A DNA stretch of 64,000 bases, taken from an uncultured Alistipes sp. Lineage in GTDB: Bacteria > Bacteroidota > Bacteroidia > Bacteroidales > Rikenellaceae. Each line of letters starts with the position of its first letter. Within the stretch, counting starts at the first letter, position 1. Below are positions 8,926 to 18,008 of this stretch, piece after piece. Under the pieces are notes generated by a model. The model had not been told where the DNA came from. It ran no database searches and worked only from the letters and a program-made list of their open reading frames with translations. A program made the translations under genes and the position numbers. Location: contig CALVFO010000003.1 of assembly GCA_944326855.1 (NCBI GenBank), positions 1 to 64,000 on the forward strand, written 5' to 3'.

Positions 8926-10197
8926 ATGAAGATATCTTTACTCTCGATTTTACTCCTGCTGTGCATCTGGGGAGGTGAAACCTCCGCCCAGAGCCGTCAT
9001 CATCGGGATTCGCTCCGCATGAAACGAGACTCCTCGCTGTACTCGCCCTACGACAAATACATCGAAAGCGATGTCGTCCCGATGGGCGGGCGCAAGGGTT
9101 TCAGTTTCCAGACCAAGGCCGGAGACTTCATGCTCAAGCCCTACGTCCTGTTGCAAACCGCCGCCAAATTCAACTACTACGACGACGAACAGCTGGGACT
9201 GGACGATCAGGACAACATCGCCAACAGCGGATTCGAAATTCCGTATGCCATTCTCGGATTTTCGGGCCGGGCCTTCAAGAAACTGACCTTCAACCTTACG
9301 CTCAACGCCGCCAAAAGCGGAGGAGCCCTGCTGCAACAGGCCTGGTTCGACCTCAACCTGAAGGATCAGATCCGCTTTCGGGTCGGCAAATTCAAAACAC
9401 CGTTCAGTCAGGCCTATCTGGTGACCCTGGGAGAAACCCTTTTCCCTACGGTTCCCACTTCGCTGAGCACCTCGCTTTACATGGATCGCAGCCTCAACTC
9501 CACCCCACCGACCTTTGCCACCGGTTTCGACCTGGGGGTGATGATGCACGGACTGCTGGGCAACAAATGGGAATACAACCTCGGGGTATTCAACGGGACG
9601 GGGATCGACGTGAACCTGGCACAGAAAACCCTCAGCGACGACCTGCATATTCCCTCGTTGCTCTACGCCGCCCGCATCGCCTTCATGCCCAAAGGGCCCA
9701 TTCCTTCCCATCAGGGACGTATCGACGACCTGCACAACGACAAAATCATGCTGGCCCTCTCGGCCTCCTACAACGTCGAAGCCAACTACCAAACGACCAA
9801 CGATCTACGTTTGGGGTTCGAATTCACCTACCTCAAAAACCGACTATACCTCTCGGCCGAGGCCTATTACCTGAATTCCGACCTGGTCAAACGACAGAAA
9901 GTCGACGCCGATTACACCTACATCGGCGGGTATATACAGGCCGGATACTTTGTTACGAAAAAGCTGCAACCCGCCCTGCGTTGGGATTTTCTGGACCGCA
10001 ACTCCACCGGTATGGACGGTTTCCTGAACATGCCGGCCATCGGTCTCAACTACTACATCCTGGGGTATAACCTGAAACTGCAGGCCATGTATCAATTCCT
10101 CGGACGCTGGGGGCATGCCACCCAGGATGCCCGCGAGCTGGACGATCTGGGACTGGCCCAACACGGCGCCATGATCCTCATGCAGTTTTCATTCTAA
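8926..10197 (+). CDS. Outer-membrane porin, OprP/O-like
   Basis: A 423-residue beta-barrel. The signal peptide (MKISLLSILLLLCIWGGETS, cut near AQ) is followed by GFSFQTKAGDFMLKPYVLLQ and by strands such as KLTFNLTLNAA and QIRFRVGKFKTPFSQAYL, typical of phosphate-selective porin O/P families. It ends GAMILMQFSF with the terminal Phe recognised by the barrel assembly machinery. It is the second porin of the operon and differs clearly from the one at 4866. It starts 24 nt after the di-haem gene and may form the outer-membrane passage for the redox module. Confidence 0.85.
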   Translation: MKISLLSILLLLCIWGGETSAQSRHHRDSLRMKRDSSLYSPYDKYIESDVVPMGGRKGFSFQTKAGDFMLKPYVLLQTAAKFNYYDDEQLGLDDQDNIANSGFEIPYAILGFSGRAFKKLTFNLTLNAAKSGGALLQQAWFDLNLKDQIRFRVGKFKTPFSQAYLVTLGETLFPTVPTSLSTSLYMDRSLNSTPPTFATGFDLGVMMHGLLGNKWEYNLGVFNGTGIDVNLAQKTLSDDLHIPSLLYAARIAFMPKGPIPSHQGRIDDLHNDKIMLALSASYNVEANYQTTNDLRLGFEFTYLKNRLYLSAEAYYLNSDLVKRQKVDADYTYIGGYIQAGYFVTKKLQPALRWDFLDRNSTGMDGFLNMPAIGLNYYILGYNLKLQAMYQFLGRWGHATQDARELDDLGLAQHGAMILMQFSF

Positions 10198-10209
10198 GCG
10201 ATTCGGATC

Positions 10210-10914
10210 ATGAAAAAAGCGTACCTCGTTGGGAGCATCATCGCCATGCTGCTCTCGTCAATCGCCTGCGACAGCGGAGACATCCGTCCGAAAGAGGTCA
10301 CCGATGAGCAAGGCTGCACCTTGGAAGCCCACTTCCGGCTAACCAATACCGAAGCCTTCCCGATCGATTACAATTTCGTGTTCGGAGTCTTCGCCGCCGA
10401 GAGTAATACGCCACTGGTTTCGGTCAATATTCTCCGCCCGAACGACGGGCAAGTCGTCACCGTCCGGCTGGAAAACATGCCGGAAGAGGCCGCAACAGCC
10501 AAACTTTGCCTGCTCAATTCGGGTCGCCAATCCATTTACTCGTTTTTCGAACAAACCGTCGATATCAGTTCCGGAAACGACATCCTCATTCCCGAAACCA
10601 TCATCGACATATTACCGTACGATCGTATCCAAAAACTGATTTTCCAACAATACAACTGCGTATCCTGTCACCAGGGAACAAGCGGAGCGGCCGAATTGCT
10701 GCTGACCGAAGGGGTCAGCTACCACCAGTTGGCCAATGTGCCCTCCACCCGCTCGGACAAAGCTCGGGTCACCCCAGGCAATCCCGAGGAGAGTTTTCTG
10801 CTCGACGTACTGACGCAGACAAACAGCGTCAAATATCCGCATACCGGACTGGTCACTCGTTCCGAAGATTTGACCATGCTGCGAATCTGGATCGAGAAGG
10901 GTTGTCCGCAATAA
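10210..10914 (+). CDS. Single-haem c-type cytochrome lipoprotein
   Basis: A 234-residue predicted lipoprotein (lipobox SSIAC before DSGDI). The first ~130 residues form a beta-rich domain that I do not recognise. The C-terminal part carries one CxxCH motif, CVSCHQGTSGAAELLL from about residue 150, and continues like the small cytochrome domains found in surface lipoproteins (NPEESFLLDVL ... DLTMLRIWIEKGC). It is 12 nt after the porin and 9 nt before the Rid gene. It is a likely electron partner of the di-haem protein, which is inference from position only. Confidence 0.8.
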   Translation: MKKAYLVGSIIAMLLSSIACDSGDIRPKEVTDEQGCTLEAHFRLTNTEAFPIDYNFVFGVFAAESNTPLVSVNILRPNDGQVVTVRLENMPEEAATAKLCLLNSGRQSIYSFFEQTVDISSGNDILIPETIIDILPYDRIQKLIFQQYNCVSCHQGTSGAAELLLTEGVSYHQLANVPSTRSDKARVTPGNPEESFLLDVLTQTNSVKYPHTGLVTRSEDLTMLRIWIEKGCPQ

Positions 10915-10923
10915 ATCTATCCA

Positions 10924-12078
10924 ATGTCTATGGGATTCTCAAACAACATCCTTTTTTACAGCGACGTCCGTATCGAGATCAGTCACTTCCAGCGGACGGC
11001 AGGCATCGACGAATACCACGCCATGCTGCACGTAAACGCCAGGGAAGCCTCTTTCGAGAAGCAATTGAGCGATATCCGAGCCGCCTACTTTTACCTGCTG
11101 GCGAGCCACGGGCCTCAAGTACGTCCGGTCTTCCGCCGCTATTTTCTCAGCGATGCGGCCAATCAGTTCGCTCTGTTGCAACAAAAAGAACAATCCTATC
11201 CGCCTTGCGCCACCTCCATCGTTCAACAGTCCCCGATGGACGGCAGCAAAATTGCCCTGTGGGTCTACCTGCAATCGGACATGGAGATCCGTCCGTGTCC
11301 GAAGGGGATCATCGCCGAACACAACGGTCTGCGCCACCTGTGGCAAGGAAACCTGACCTTCCCCGAAGACCAGGCCGACCGACAAACCGAAGTTCTGCTG
11401 GAAGGCTATACGAAACAACTCGCCGACGAGGGCGGCAAGTTGGAAGAAGATTGTATCCGCACCTGGTTTTTCGTCCAGAACGTGGATGTCAACTACGACG
11501 GGGTCGTCACCGCCCGCCGGGACTTCTTCGAACGACACAACCTGACCCCGCAAACCCACTACATCACCAGCACGGGGATCGAAGGACGTCAGGCCGATCC
11601 GAACCGTCTTGTTGCGCTGGATACTTACGCCGTGCTGGGACTCCGTCCGGGGCAACAACAATTTCTGTACGCCCCAAGCCACCTGAATCCCACCTACGAA
11701 TACGGAGTCACCTTCGAACGGGGCGTCAGTATCCGCTACGGTGACCGCCGCCACATCTTTCTGTCGGGAACCGCCAGCATCGACAACCGGGGCGAGATCG
11801 TAGCCCCCGGAGACATTCGGGGCCAAATCGCCCGCATGTGGGAAAACGTCGATGCCCTGCTCCAGGAAGCCGAAGCCGGAGAAGAGGACCTGGCACAAAT
11901 GATCGTCTATCTGCGCGATACCGGAGACTATCCGATCGTCAAGGCTCTTTTCGAGGAACGTTTCGCCCGGGTGCCGGGCATCATCGTGCTGGCCCCGGTC
12001 TGCCGACCCGGCTGGCTCATCGAAATGGAATGCATCGCCATTCGGGAAGATCACAATCCGGAATTTGCTCCTCTGTAA
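10924..12078 (+). CDS. Two-domain Rid/YjgF-like protein
   Basis: A 384-residue protein without a signal peptide. The C-terminal part, about 278-384 (FLSGTASIDNRGEIV ... IVYLRDTGDYPIVKALFEE ... VCRPGWLIEMECIAI), is a recognisable Rid (YjgF/YER057c/UK114) domain. An Arg sits where the family binds the substrate carboxylate. The N-terminal half looks like a diverged copy of the same fold, as in FkbO/Hyg5-type chorismatase-like proteins. It sits between a cytochrome and the cytochrome assembly gene, with only 3 nt before the latter, so the three are probably co-translated. No function can be assigned. Deamination of reactive imines or a chorismate-like substrate are the family possibilities. Confidence 0.75.
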   Translation: MSMGFSNNILFYSDVRIEISHFQRTAGIDEYHAMLHVNAREASFEKQLSDIRAAYFYLLASHGPQVRPVFRRYFLSDAANQFALLQQKEQSYPPCATSIVQQSPMDGSKIALWVYLQSDMEIRPCPKGIIAEHNGLRHLWQGNLTFPEDQADRQTEVLLEGYTKQLADEGGKLEEDCIRTWFFVQNVDVNYDGVVTARRDFFERHNLTPQTHYITSTGIEGRQADPNRLVALDTYAVLGLRPGQQQFLYAPSHLNPTYEYGVTFERGVSIRYGDRRHIFLSGTASIDNRGEIVAPGDIRGQIARMWENVDALLQEAEAGEEDLAQMIVYLRDTGDYPIVKALFEERFARVPGIIVLAPVCRPGWLIEMECIAIREDHNPEFAPL

Positions 12079-12081
12079 AAC

Positions 12082-14418
12082 ATGAAAAGGCTTTCCCGTC
12101 TGGCTTTCGCCCTGCTGATCGTTTTGATGATCGTACTGGCCGCCGCCACCCTGCTGGAAAAAAGCGAAGGAAGCGATTTCGTCGCCCGAAACATTTACCA
12201 GAGCGGATGGTTCGTCGCGCTGTGGGGCGTTTTGTCTCTCTCGGCTTTGGGAGCTATCCGGCTCCGATTCCGGCACCTGCGTCCGAGCGTAATAACGCTG
12301 CACGGCGCTCTGCTGTTGATTCTTTTGGGCGCGCTGCTCACCTTCACCACCGCCCACAAAGGCTATCTGCACCTGCGGGAGGGGAAAGCGGTTTCGCGAT
12401 TTCGTACCGAAACGGACCACCTTCTGAGGCCGATTCCCTTCAGCCTGACCCTGGAAAACTTCTCCATCGAGTACTATCCGGGGACCCGGGCTCCGGCAGA
12501 TTATCGCAGTCGGCTGCTGCTCTCCGAAGGCAAAAAACGTCTTTCGGCGGAAGTCTCCATGAATCGTATCCTGTCGTACCGGGGATGGCGATTCTACCAA
12601 AGTTCATTCGACGACGACCTCCGGGGATCCATCCTGTCGGTGAATTACGATCCGTACGGTATCCCGGTCACCTATGCCGGTTATATGCTCTTAGGCCTGT
12701 CGATGCTCGCCTTTTTGGCGGACAAACGAGCCGGATTCCGACAACTGCTCCGACACCCTCTGGCAAAACGTACGCTGCTGTTCGGCGGACTGTTGTTCGG
12801 CGGATTTTCCTCCCTGCAAGCCGCCCCGCGGACCTTAACGCCGGAAACCGCCTCCGCATTCGGATGTCTGCGTATCTCACACGGAGACCGGGTCGTCCCG
12901 CTGCAAACCCTGGCCCGCGACTTTACCCTCAAAATCTACGGGAAACCCCATTACCGAAATTTTTCGGCCGAACAAGTGCTCTGCGGATGGATTTTCTTCC
13001 CGGAAGAGTGGCAACACGAACCCATGATCCGGATCAAGGCCGACACCGTACGCCGTCTTATCGGATCGGATGAATATGCCTCCTTTACCGATTTTTTCGA
13101 TTCCGCACGTCGCTACAAATTAACCGATTTTGCCCTGCACCCCCCCTCCGATCCGCGAGAAGAGAACTTCAAAGCCTTCTGCCAGGCCAACGAAAAAGTG
13201 CAGCTAATCGTCATGCTGCAGGCCGGCCAGCTGCTGAAACTCTTCCCGCAGGATTCCGCCCGTCACATCCGCTGGTTGGCTCCGACCGATCCGATCCAAC
13301 GACTCCCGACAGCCGATTCCGTATTCATAAAAGGCATTTTCCCACTGTTATACGAAGCGGTAACGGCCGGTGAGGACCCTAAGATCCGAGAACTGATCGA
13401 CAAAATCGACCGGTTCCAACGCCAACGGGGCGGCGCACAATGGCTCCCCGAACGCAAACTCCAGGCCGAACGCCTATACAACCGCCTCGACATCCTCGCC
13501 TGGCTCTATCGACTCAACCTCTGCGCCGGGCTGTTGGCTTTTCTCTATTTCAGCGAAAGCCTGCTGAGCGGAACCCGGCGAGGAGGTCTCGAACGGTGGT
13601 TGAACCTTCCGTTATGGATCTCTTTTCTCGGGTTGAGCGGTACACTCACCTTAAGAGGCTATATCGCCGGACACCTGCCGCTGAGCAACGGCTACGAAAC
13701 CATGATGTTCATCGCCTGGTGCGTTCTGCTGGCCACCTTCCCGCTCCGGAAACGATTCCCGCCGGCCACGGCATCCGGTCTGCTGCTCTCGGGCTTCTCC
13801 CTGCTGGTCGCTTCCCTCGGTTCGATGAATCCCCAGATCACCTCGCTCATGCCGGTACTGGCTTCTCCCTGGCTCAGCATCCACGTTTCACTGATCATGG
13901 CCTCCTACGCCCTGTTCGGATTCATCCTTCTCAACAGTCTGATCGCCATGATTATCCTTCTGAGCGGATCGCCCGCCCAACGCCAACGCGTGTTCAACAT
14001 CCTCCGCCGCCTGCAACGACTCAGTCGGATGCTGCTCTACCCGGCCGTTTTTTTACTGGCAGCCGGTATTTTCATCGGCGCCGTATGGGCCAACGTCTCC
14101 TGGGGACGTTACTGGGGCTGGGACCCCAAAGAGGTCTGGGCACTGATCACCCTGATGCTCTATGCCCTGCCGCTCCACACCGCCAGTCTTCCCCGATTCC
14201 GAAATCCGTTCTTTTTCCACACCTTCCTATTGTGGGCCTTTGCCAGCGTACTGATGACCTATTTCGGCGTCAACTACTTTCTGGGAGGAGTCCACAGTTA
14301 CGCCGGAGAACTCCATAGCCGATCGTGGGAAATCTTTTCAGGATGCGGAATCGTCCTGACTTTGCTGCTGACACTGACCGCCCACCGAGCCTACCGGCGG
14401 TACCGATTCTACCGATAA
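12082..14418 (+). CDS. ccsBA: Fused cytochrome c assembly protein (ResB-CcsA, system II)
   Basis: A 778-residue inner-membrane protein that exports haem and ligates it to CxxCH motifs in the periplasm. The N-terminal part (about 1-240) has ResB/CcsB-like membrane helices. A large soluble region (about 245-470) follows, then the CcsA channel with many helices. The haem-handling WWD-type motif is WGRYWGWDPKEVWAL near residue 673. Conserved histidines occur in the CcsA part (for example LSIHVSL and GVHSYAGELHSRSW). As last gene of the block it can mature the two haem lipoproteins upstream. No nrfHA genes are nearby, unlike many Bacteroidales ccs loci. Confidence 0.92.
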   Translation: MKRLSRLAFALLIVLMIVLAAATLLEKSEGSDFVARNIYQSGWFVALWGVLSLSALGAIRLRFRHLRPSVITLHGALLLILLGALLTFTTAHKGYLHLREGKAVSRFRTETDHLLRPIPFSLTLENFSIEYYPGTRAPADYRSRLLLSEGKKRLSAEVSMNRILSYRGWRFYQSSFDDDLRGSILSVNYDPYGIPVTYAGYMLLGLSMLAFLADKRAGFRQLLRHPLAKRTLLFGGLLFGGFSSLQAAPRTLTPETASAFGCLRISHGDRVVPLQTLARDFTLKIYGKPHYRNFSAEQVLCGWIFFPEEWQHEPMIRIKADTVRRLIGSDEYASFTDFFDSARRYKLTDFALHPPSDPREENFKAFCQANEKVQLIVMLQAGQLLKLFPQDSARHIRWLAPTDPIQRLPTADSVFIKGIFPLLYEAVTAGEDPKIRELIDKIDRFQRQRGGAQWLPERKLQAERLYNRLDILAWLYRLNLCAGLLAFLYFSESLLSGTRRGGLERWLNLPLWISFLGLSGTLTLRGYIAGHLPLSNGYETMMFIAWCVLLATFPLRKRFPPATASGLLLSGFSLLVASLGSMNPQITSLMPVLASPWLSIHVSLIMASYALFGFILLNSLIAMIILLSGSPAQRQRVFNILRRLQRLSRMLLYPAVFLLAAGIFIGAVWANVSWGRYWGWDPKEVWALITLMLYALPLHTASLPRFRNPFFFHTFLLWAFASVLMTYFGVNYFLGGVHSYAGELHSRSWEIFSGCGIVLTLLLTLTAHRAYRRYRFYR

Positions 14419-14426
14419 CCCCTCGG

Positions 14427-14532
14427 GGCGGCATCGCTCCTCCGATTCCACCGGGAAAGCACCCCGGGTTCAGGCGGGCCGGTTGTTGATCAGGCGGCAT
14501 CGTTCCCCCGATTCCACTGGGAAAGCACCCCG
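14427..14532. repeat. 40-bp imperfect direct repeat
   Basis: Two 40-bp copies lie at 14427-14466 and 14493-14532 with a 26-bp spacer. They differ at three positions. Each contains CCGATTCCACYGGGAAAGCA and ends ACCCCG. The first copy starts 9 nt after the ccsBA stop. The rest of the 460-bp gap up to 14878 holds no convincing gene. Confidence 0.85.
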
Positions 14533-14878
14533 CAGACAATCTCATTCCGATGGCCCGGTCTACTGCAAACCGGGAATCCAATTGGAAAACACACGGAAGT
14601 CGCGACCTCTCTCTAAATCTGGCATCAAAAACGGGGCAGTCGCCGCAGCGATCGCCCCTTTCATGTATCAGTCGTCAGCACATATCCTCCCGGAGTATGC
14701 ATCCCGTGGACCATTTCAGACCGCCCACTCCAACGACCTTATGTTTTAGGTCCGTTTAGCCTGAGATTGGCTCTGGCAAAACGCTTTCGAGAACTTCTTT
14801 CCCAAGGATATTACGCCTTCCGAAGCGACGTTGAAAACCGAATCGGCATGTCCTCTCGCAGTTCCCCATCCGAACGGG

Positions 14879-17845
14879 TCACACACGAACGATTCCCTTG
14901 TTTTTCCGTCCGTCAATGTAGATATACAGCGGCTCGGGGAAGCGCACATGCCGCAAATATTCGTTCTCGAACACGGCCGGCATCGCATCCAAACGGGTCT
15001 GATCGAAATAACCGTCACCCATAAAGGGATTGATGGTCAGATAACCCGCCCCGAATGAAATCAGGTTCTGGAAAAAATGGGTACCCTGACTGGGTTCGAC
15101 CCGGAAATTTTCCAGCCCACATTCGACAATCACCCTCGCTTCGGAAATATCGGTCCAGCGTACCGGAATCCCCAGCCAGGGATCGCTCGAGCCCCAACGC
15201 CCGGGACCCACCAACACATACAACCGCTGCTCGGCCCGCAAAGCCGTATTGAGTTTGCCGATCTCGGCGGCTATCTGACGCGTTTGCGCCTTATCGAAAG
15301 CCTCCCTGCGCACATACACGATATCGCTCACCCCCTCGATCGCTCCCAAACCCAACGCACTTTCGGCGTAGATCAGCGCCTCGGACGTATCGACGCTGTT
15401 CCAATCCAACGAACACCCATTCTGACTATTGACAATAGGCCTGATCTGCAAGAAATTGAAGATGCGGTCTTCCCCATACGGCACATCCATATTGACGGCG
15501 AATTCGATCTCCACGGGAGTACGCATCTCCTGTTCCCCCATCGCCAACAGATCGCTGAGAATCTCGGCCAGGGGGAAAGTGCCGTACTTGAGAATCTGCG
15601 AGAAGGTAATGATTTTGCGCCCCTCCTCAAAATTACTGTCCGAAATGCGTTGGTTCTGCATGTCCCAGGTCGAAGCCACATAACGCAGGTTGCGAAAATG
15701 ACGTACCTTATTGATCTCGAAACGCTGAAAGTTGATCGCATCATCCAACGAGGTTTTGAACTCTTCGGGCTTGAGGTTCAGGGCATACATCTCGCGCTGG
15801 GTATCCCGTAAGGCCATCTCCGGCGTCGAGAGCTGCAAAACATTCTGGGGATGTTTGGGCGAAAAACGCAGGGTCAGTCCCCCTTCGACCACCATCTTAC
15901 CCAGGCCGAAAGCCAGGTTCACGATCCCGTCCTCGGGCCGCTCGTCCCCGATCGGATAGAAATTCAACGAACGGGCCACCCCGGAGATCGTCGGGAAGAA
16001 ATACCCGCTGTCCTCGCTTCCGCAGACATCCTGAATGATAACGGCCATTTTTTCTTCACTCAACAGATTGGAAGAGGCTTGAATATAAGCCCGGCTCGAA
16101 GCAAAGAACACCGAGGCATAGACGCTCTTGATGGCCTTCCCCAACAGCCGCAACATCTGGTCCTCGTTGGCCGTCAATGGAATCATGTATGTGGAATAGA
16201 TCCCGGCAAACGGCTGATAATGGGAATCTTCGAGCTTGGAACTGGAACGAACGGCCAAAGGTCCCGTCGCGTGGCGGATATAAGCCCGCAAATCCGAAAC
16301 CAGCGCCTCGGGCAAACGAGAGCTGACAAACTCCGAGAGAATCTCCTCGTCGCTCACATCGGCCCCGATCACATATTGCAAACCGTTCTCCTGAATGAAC
16401 TGATCGAAATAGTCGGTCGCCACCACCACCGTACGCGGCAACATGATCTTTACCCCTTCGTATTTGTCCAACAGGTTGTACTTCTGCAACACGTTGTTTA
16501 CGAAAGCCAGTCCGCGGGCCTTGCCGCCCAAGGAACCCTCCCCGATACGGGCAAACCAAATGTAGCGACTATACATATCGGGGTTGAAGCGAGCCACGAC
16601 CCCGTGTCCCTGCAAAATACGGTAATCGGTAATCGCATGCACGATAAAACGCCGCAACTCGTCGGTCGTATCGAAGTGAGTGTGACTCGTCTTGCGGAGC
16701 AGGTTGCCCAACGAGAAAAGTCCTCGTGCGAACATCCACTTGGAGAGTCGGTTACGTGCAGCATGATAGAGCAGCACATCCTCGGGAATGTCCATCACCA
16801 GATGCTGCATATCCTTCAGGTTCCGAGCCCGTCCGATCACGACACCCGTATGCAAATCCTTGAACACGAAATCCCCGAAGGCAAACTCCTGACTGATATA
16901 GGCCCCCAACTCCAAAAGCAGGGTTTTGGAATATTTCACGATAAAACCAACGCCCAGCTCTTCAGCCTTCTGGCGTATGCTCTCCTGAGAAGACTGCAAC
17001 AAAAACGGCATATTGGGATCGTCGCTCTTGATCATGCGACACAGGTCGATCCCCGCATCGAGTTTCTCACTGGAAGCCGGATCGTTTTTGTGGAGCACGA
17101 AACCCACATCGGAGATTACGCCCAACAAATTCTCCTTGTAACGTTCGTACAACGAAACGGCCTCGGCATAATTGGTCGCCAAAAGAATCTTGGGGCGCGC
17201 CCGCTTGCGCAACATCTGCTGCTGTTCGTTGAGCGCCTCCTTGCGAAATTCGGCACTCTGCTGCAAAACCAGTTTATAAATGGCCGGCAGGTAGGTCGAA
17301 TAATAACGGATCGAGTCCTCGACCAGCAGAATGGACTGCACGCCCACCCCCAAAATATCGGCATCGGCATTCATCCGGTCCTCGATCAGTTTGATGATCG
17401 CCAGGATCAGGTCGGCATTCCCGTGCCAACTGAAAATATAATCGATCCCCGATCGGTCTTCGGCATCGAGCCGACGGTACAGATCCCGCGTAAAATGCGT
17501 AAGCAATACCACCGGTATGCCGGGGCGTTCGTTTTTGAGCTGCGTCGCAAAATGAAACACATCCAATTCCCCGACATTGAGCATACTGATCACCAAATCG
17601 AAATCATCGTGATCCCGCAACAACTCCAACGCCTCGGTCGAGGTATTCACCCGCGTAAAAGAGGGCGGATTGCTCAAATTCAGGTCGAAATATTCACGGT
17701 TGATCTGTCCGTCGATGCGTCCGTCCTCCTCCAACGAATAGGCATCGTAGCTGCTGCAAATCAGCAACACCTTACGAATACGCTTTTGCATCAGACTGGC
17801 ATAATTGATCCGCGAGACGGACGGATAGACACGTTGGGTTTCCAT
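14879..17845 (-). CDS. PEP-synthase-like ATP-grasp protein with two receiver domains
   Basis: A 988-residue cytoplasmic protein. Residues about 20-150 resemble a response-regulator receiver, but the phospho-acceptor position reads DLVISML without the usual Asp. A second receiver-like domain (about 170-325) keeps LLVEDS and a plausible acceptor in GVISDVGF. The PPDK/PEP-synthase N-terminal ATP-binding domain follows, with GEGSLGGKARGLAF, LAVRSSSKLEDSHYQPFAGIYS and FNFLQIRPI. The phosphohistidine swivel and PEP-binding barrel of true PEP synthase are absent. A C-terminal domain of unknown role contains LYVLVGPGRWGSSDPWLG. It is therefore probably a signalling or phosphotransfer protein rather than a gluconeogenic enzyme. 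Confidence 0.85.
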   Translation of the reverse strand: METQRVYPSVSRINYASLMQKRIRKVLLICSSYDAYSLEEDGRIDGQINREYFDLNLSNPPSFTRVNTSTEALELLRDHDDFDLVISMLNVGELDVFHFATQLKNERPGIPVVLLTHFTRDLYRRLDAEDRSGIDYIFSWHGNADLILAIIKLIEDRMNADADILGVGVQSILLVEDSIRYYSTYLPAIYKLVLQQSAEFRKEALNEQQQMLRKRARPKILLATNYAEAVSLYERYKENLLGVISDVGFVLHKNDPASSEKLDAGIDLCRMIKSDDPNMPFLLQSSQESIRQKAEELGVGFIVKYSKTLLLELGAYISQEFAFGDFVFKDLHTGVVIGRARNLKDMQHLVMDIPEDVLLYHAARNRLSKWMFARGLFSLGNLLRKTSHTHFDTTDELRRFIVHAITDYRILQGHGVVARFNPDMYSRYIWFARIGEGSLGGKARGLAFVNNVLQKYNLLDKYEGVKIMLPRTVVVATDYFDQFIQENGLQYVIGADVSDEEILSEFVSSRLPEALVSDLRAYIRHATGPLAVRSSSKLEDSHYQPFAGIYSTYMIPLTANEDQMLRLLGKAIKSVYASVFFASSRAYIQASSNLLSEEKMAVIIQDVCGSEDSGYFFPTISGVARSLNFYPIGDERPEDGIVNLAFGLGKMVVEGGLTLRFSPKHPQNVLQLSTPEMALRDTQREMYALNLKPEEFKTSLDDAINFQRFEINKVRHFRNLRYVASTWDMQNQRISDSNFEEGRKIITFSQILKYGTFPLAEILSDLLAMGEQEMRTPVEIEFAVNMDVPYGEDRIFNFLQIRPIVNSQNGCSLDWNSVDTSEALIYAESALGLGAIEGVSDIVYVRREAFDKAQTRQIAAEIGKLNTALRAEQRLYVLVGPGRWGSSDPWLGIPVRWTDISEARVIVECGLENFRVEPSQGTHFFQNLISFGAGYLTINPFMGDGYFDQTRLDAMPAVFENEYLRHVRFPEPLYIYIDGRKNKGIVRV

Positions 17846-17895
17846 AGGCTCAGAGGCTTATCGTTAAGGATATTACGACAAAGAGTCGTTACGGA

Positions 17896-17903
17896 CAAAG
17901 CTA
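17896..17903 (-). promoter_or_regulatory. Candidate -7 box for the PEP-synthase-like gene
   Basis: On the minus strand this reads TAGCTTTG, matching TAnnTTTG. It lies about 50 nt upstream of the start codon at 17845. No good TTG is found at the -33 distance, so support is partial. It lies back-to-back with the fucP promoter. Confidence 0.45.
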
Positions 17904-17944
17904 CACAAATTTTCGCCGTTTCCCGATATTTTTTCCTCATTTAG

Positions 17945-17975
17945 TTGTTTCTCCGCTCGCTTTCGAGTAAATTTG
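17945..17975 (+). promoter_or_regulatory. Promoter of fucP
   Basis: TTG at 17945-17947 is followed after 20 nt by TAAATTTG at 17968-17975. Transcription would start near 17982, about 27 nt before the ATG at 18009. Confidence 0.7.
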
Positions 17976-18008
17976 TTGCAACCTGAAAAAAGCCTAAATC
18001 TTCATTTT

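Noticed and set aside
10939..12600. 553-residue open frame on the minus strand opposite the Rid and ccsBA genes
   Set aside because: Mirror frame across two well-supported genes and across their junction.
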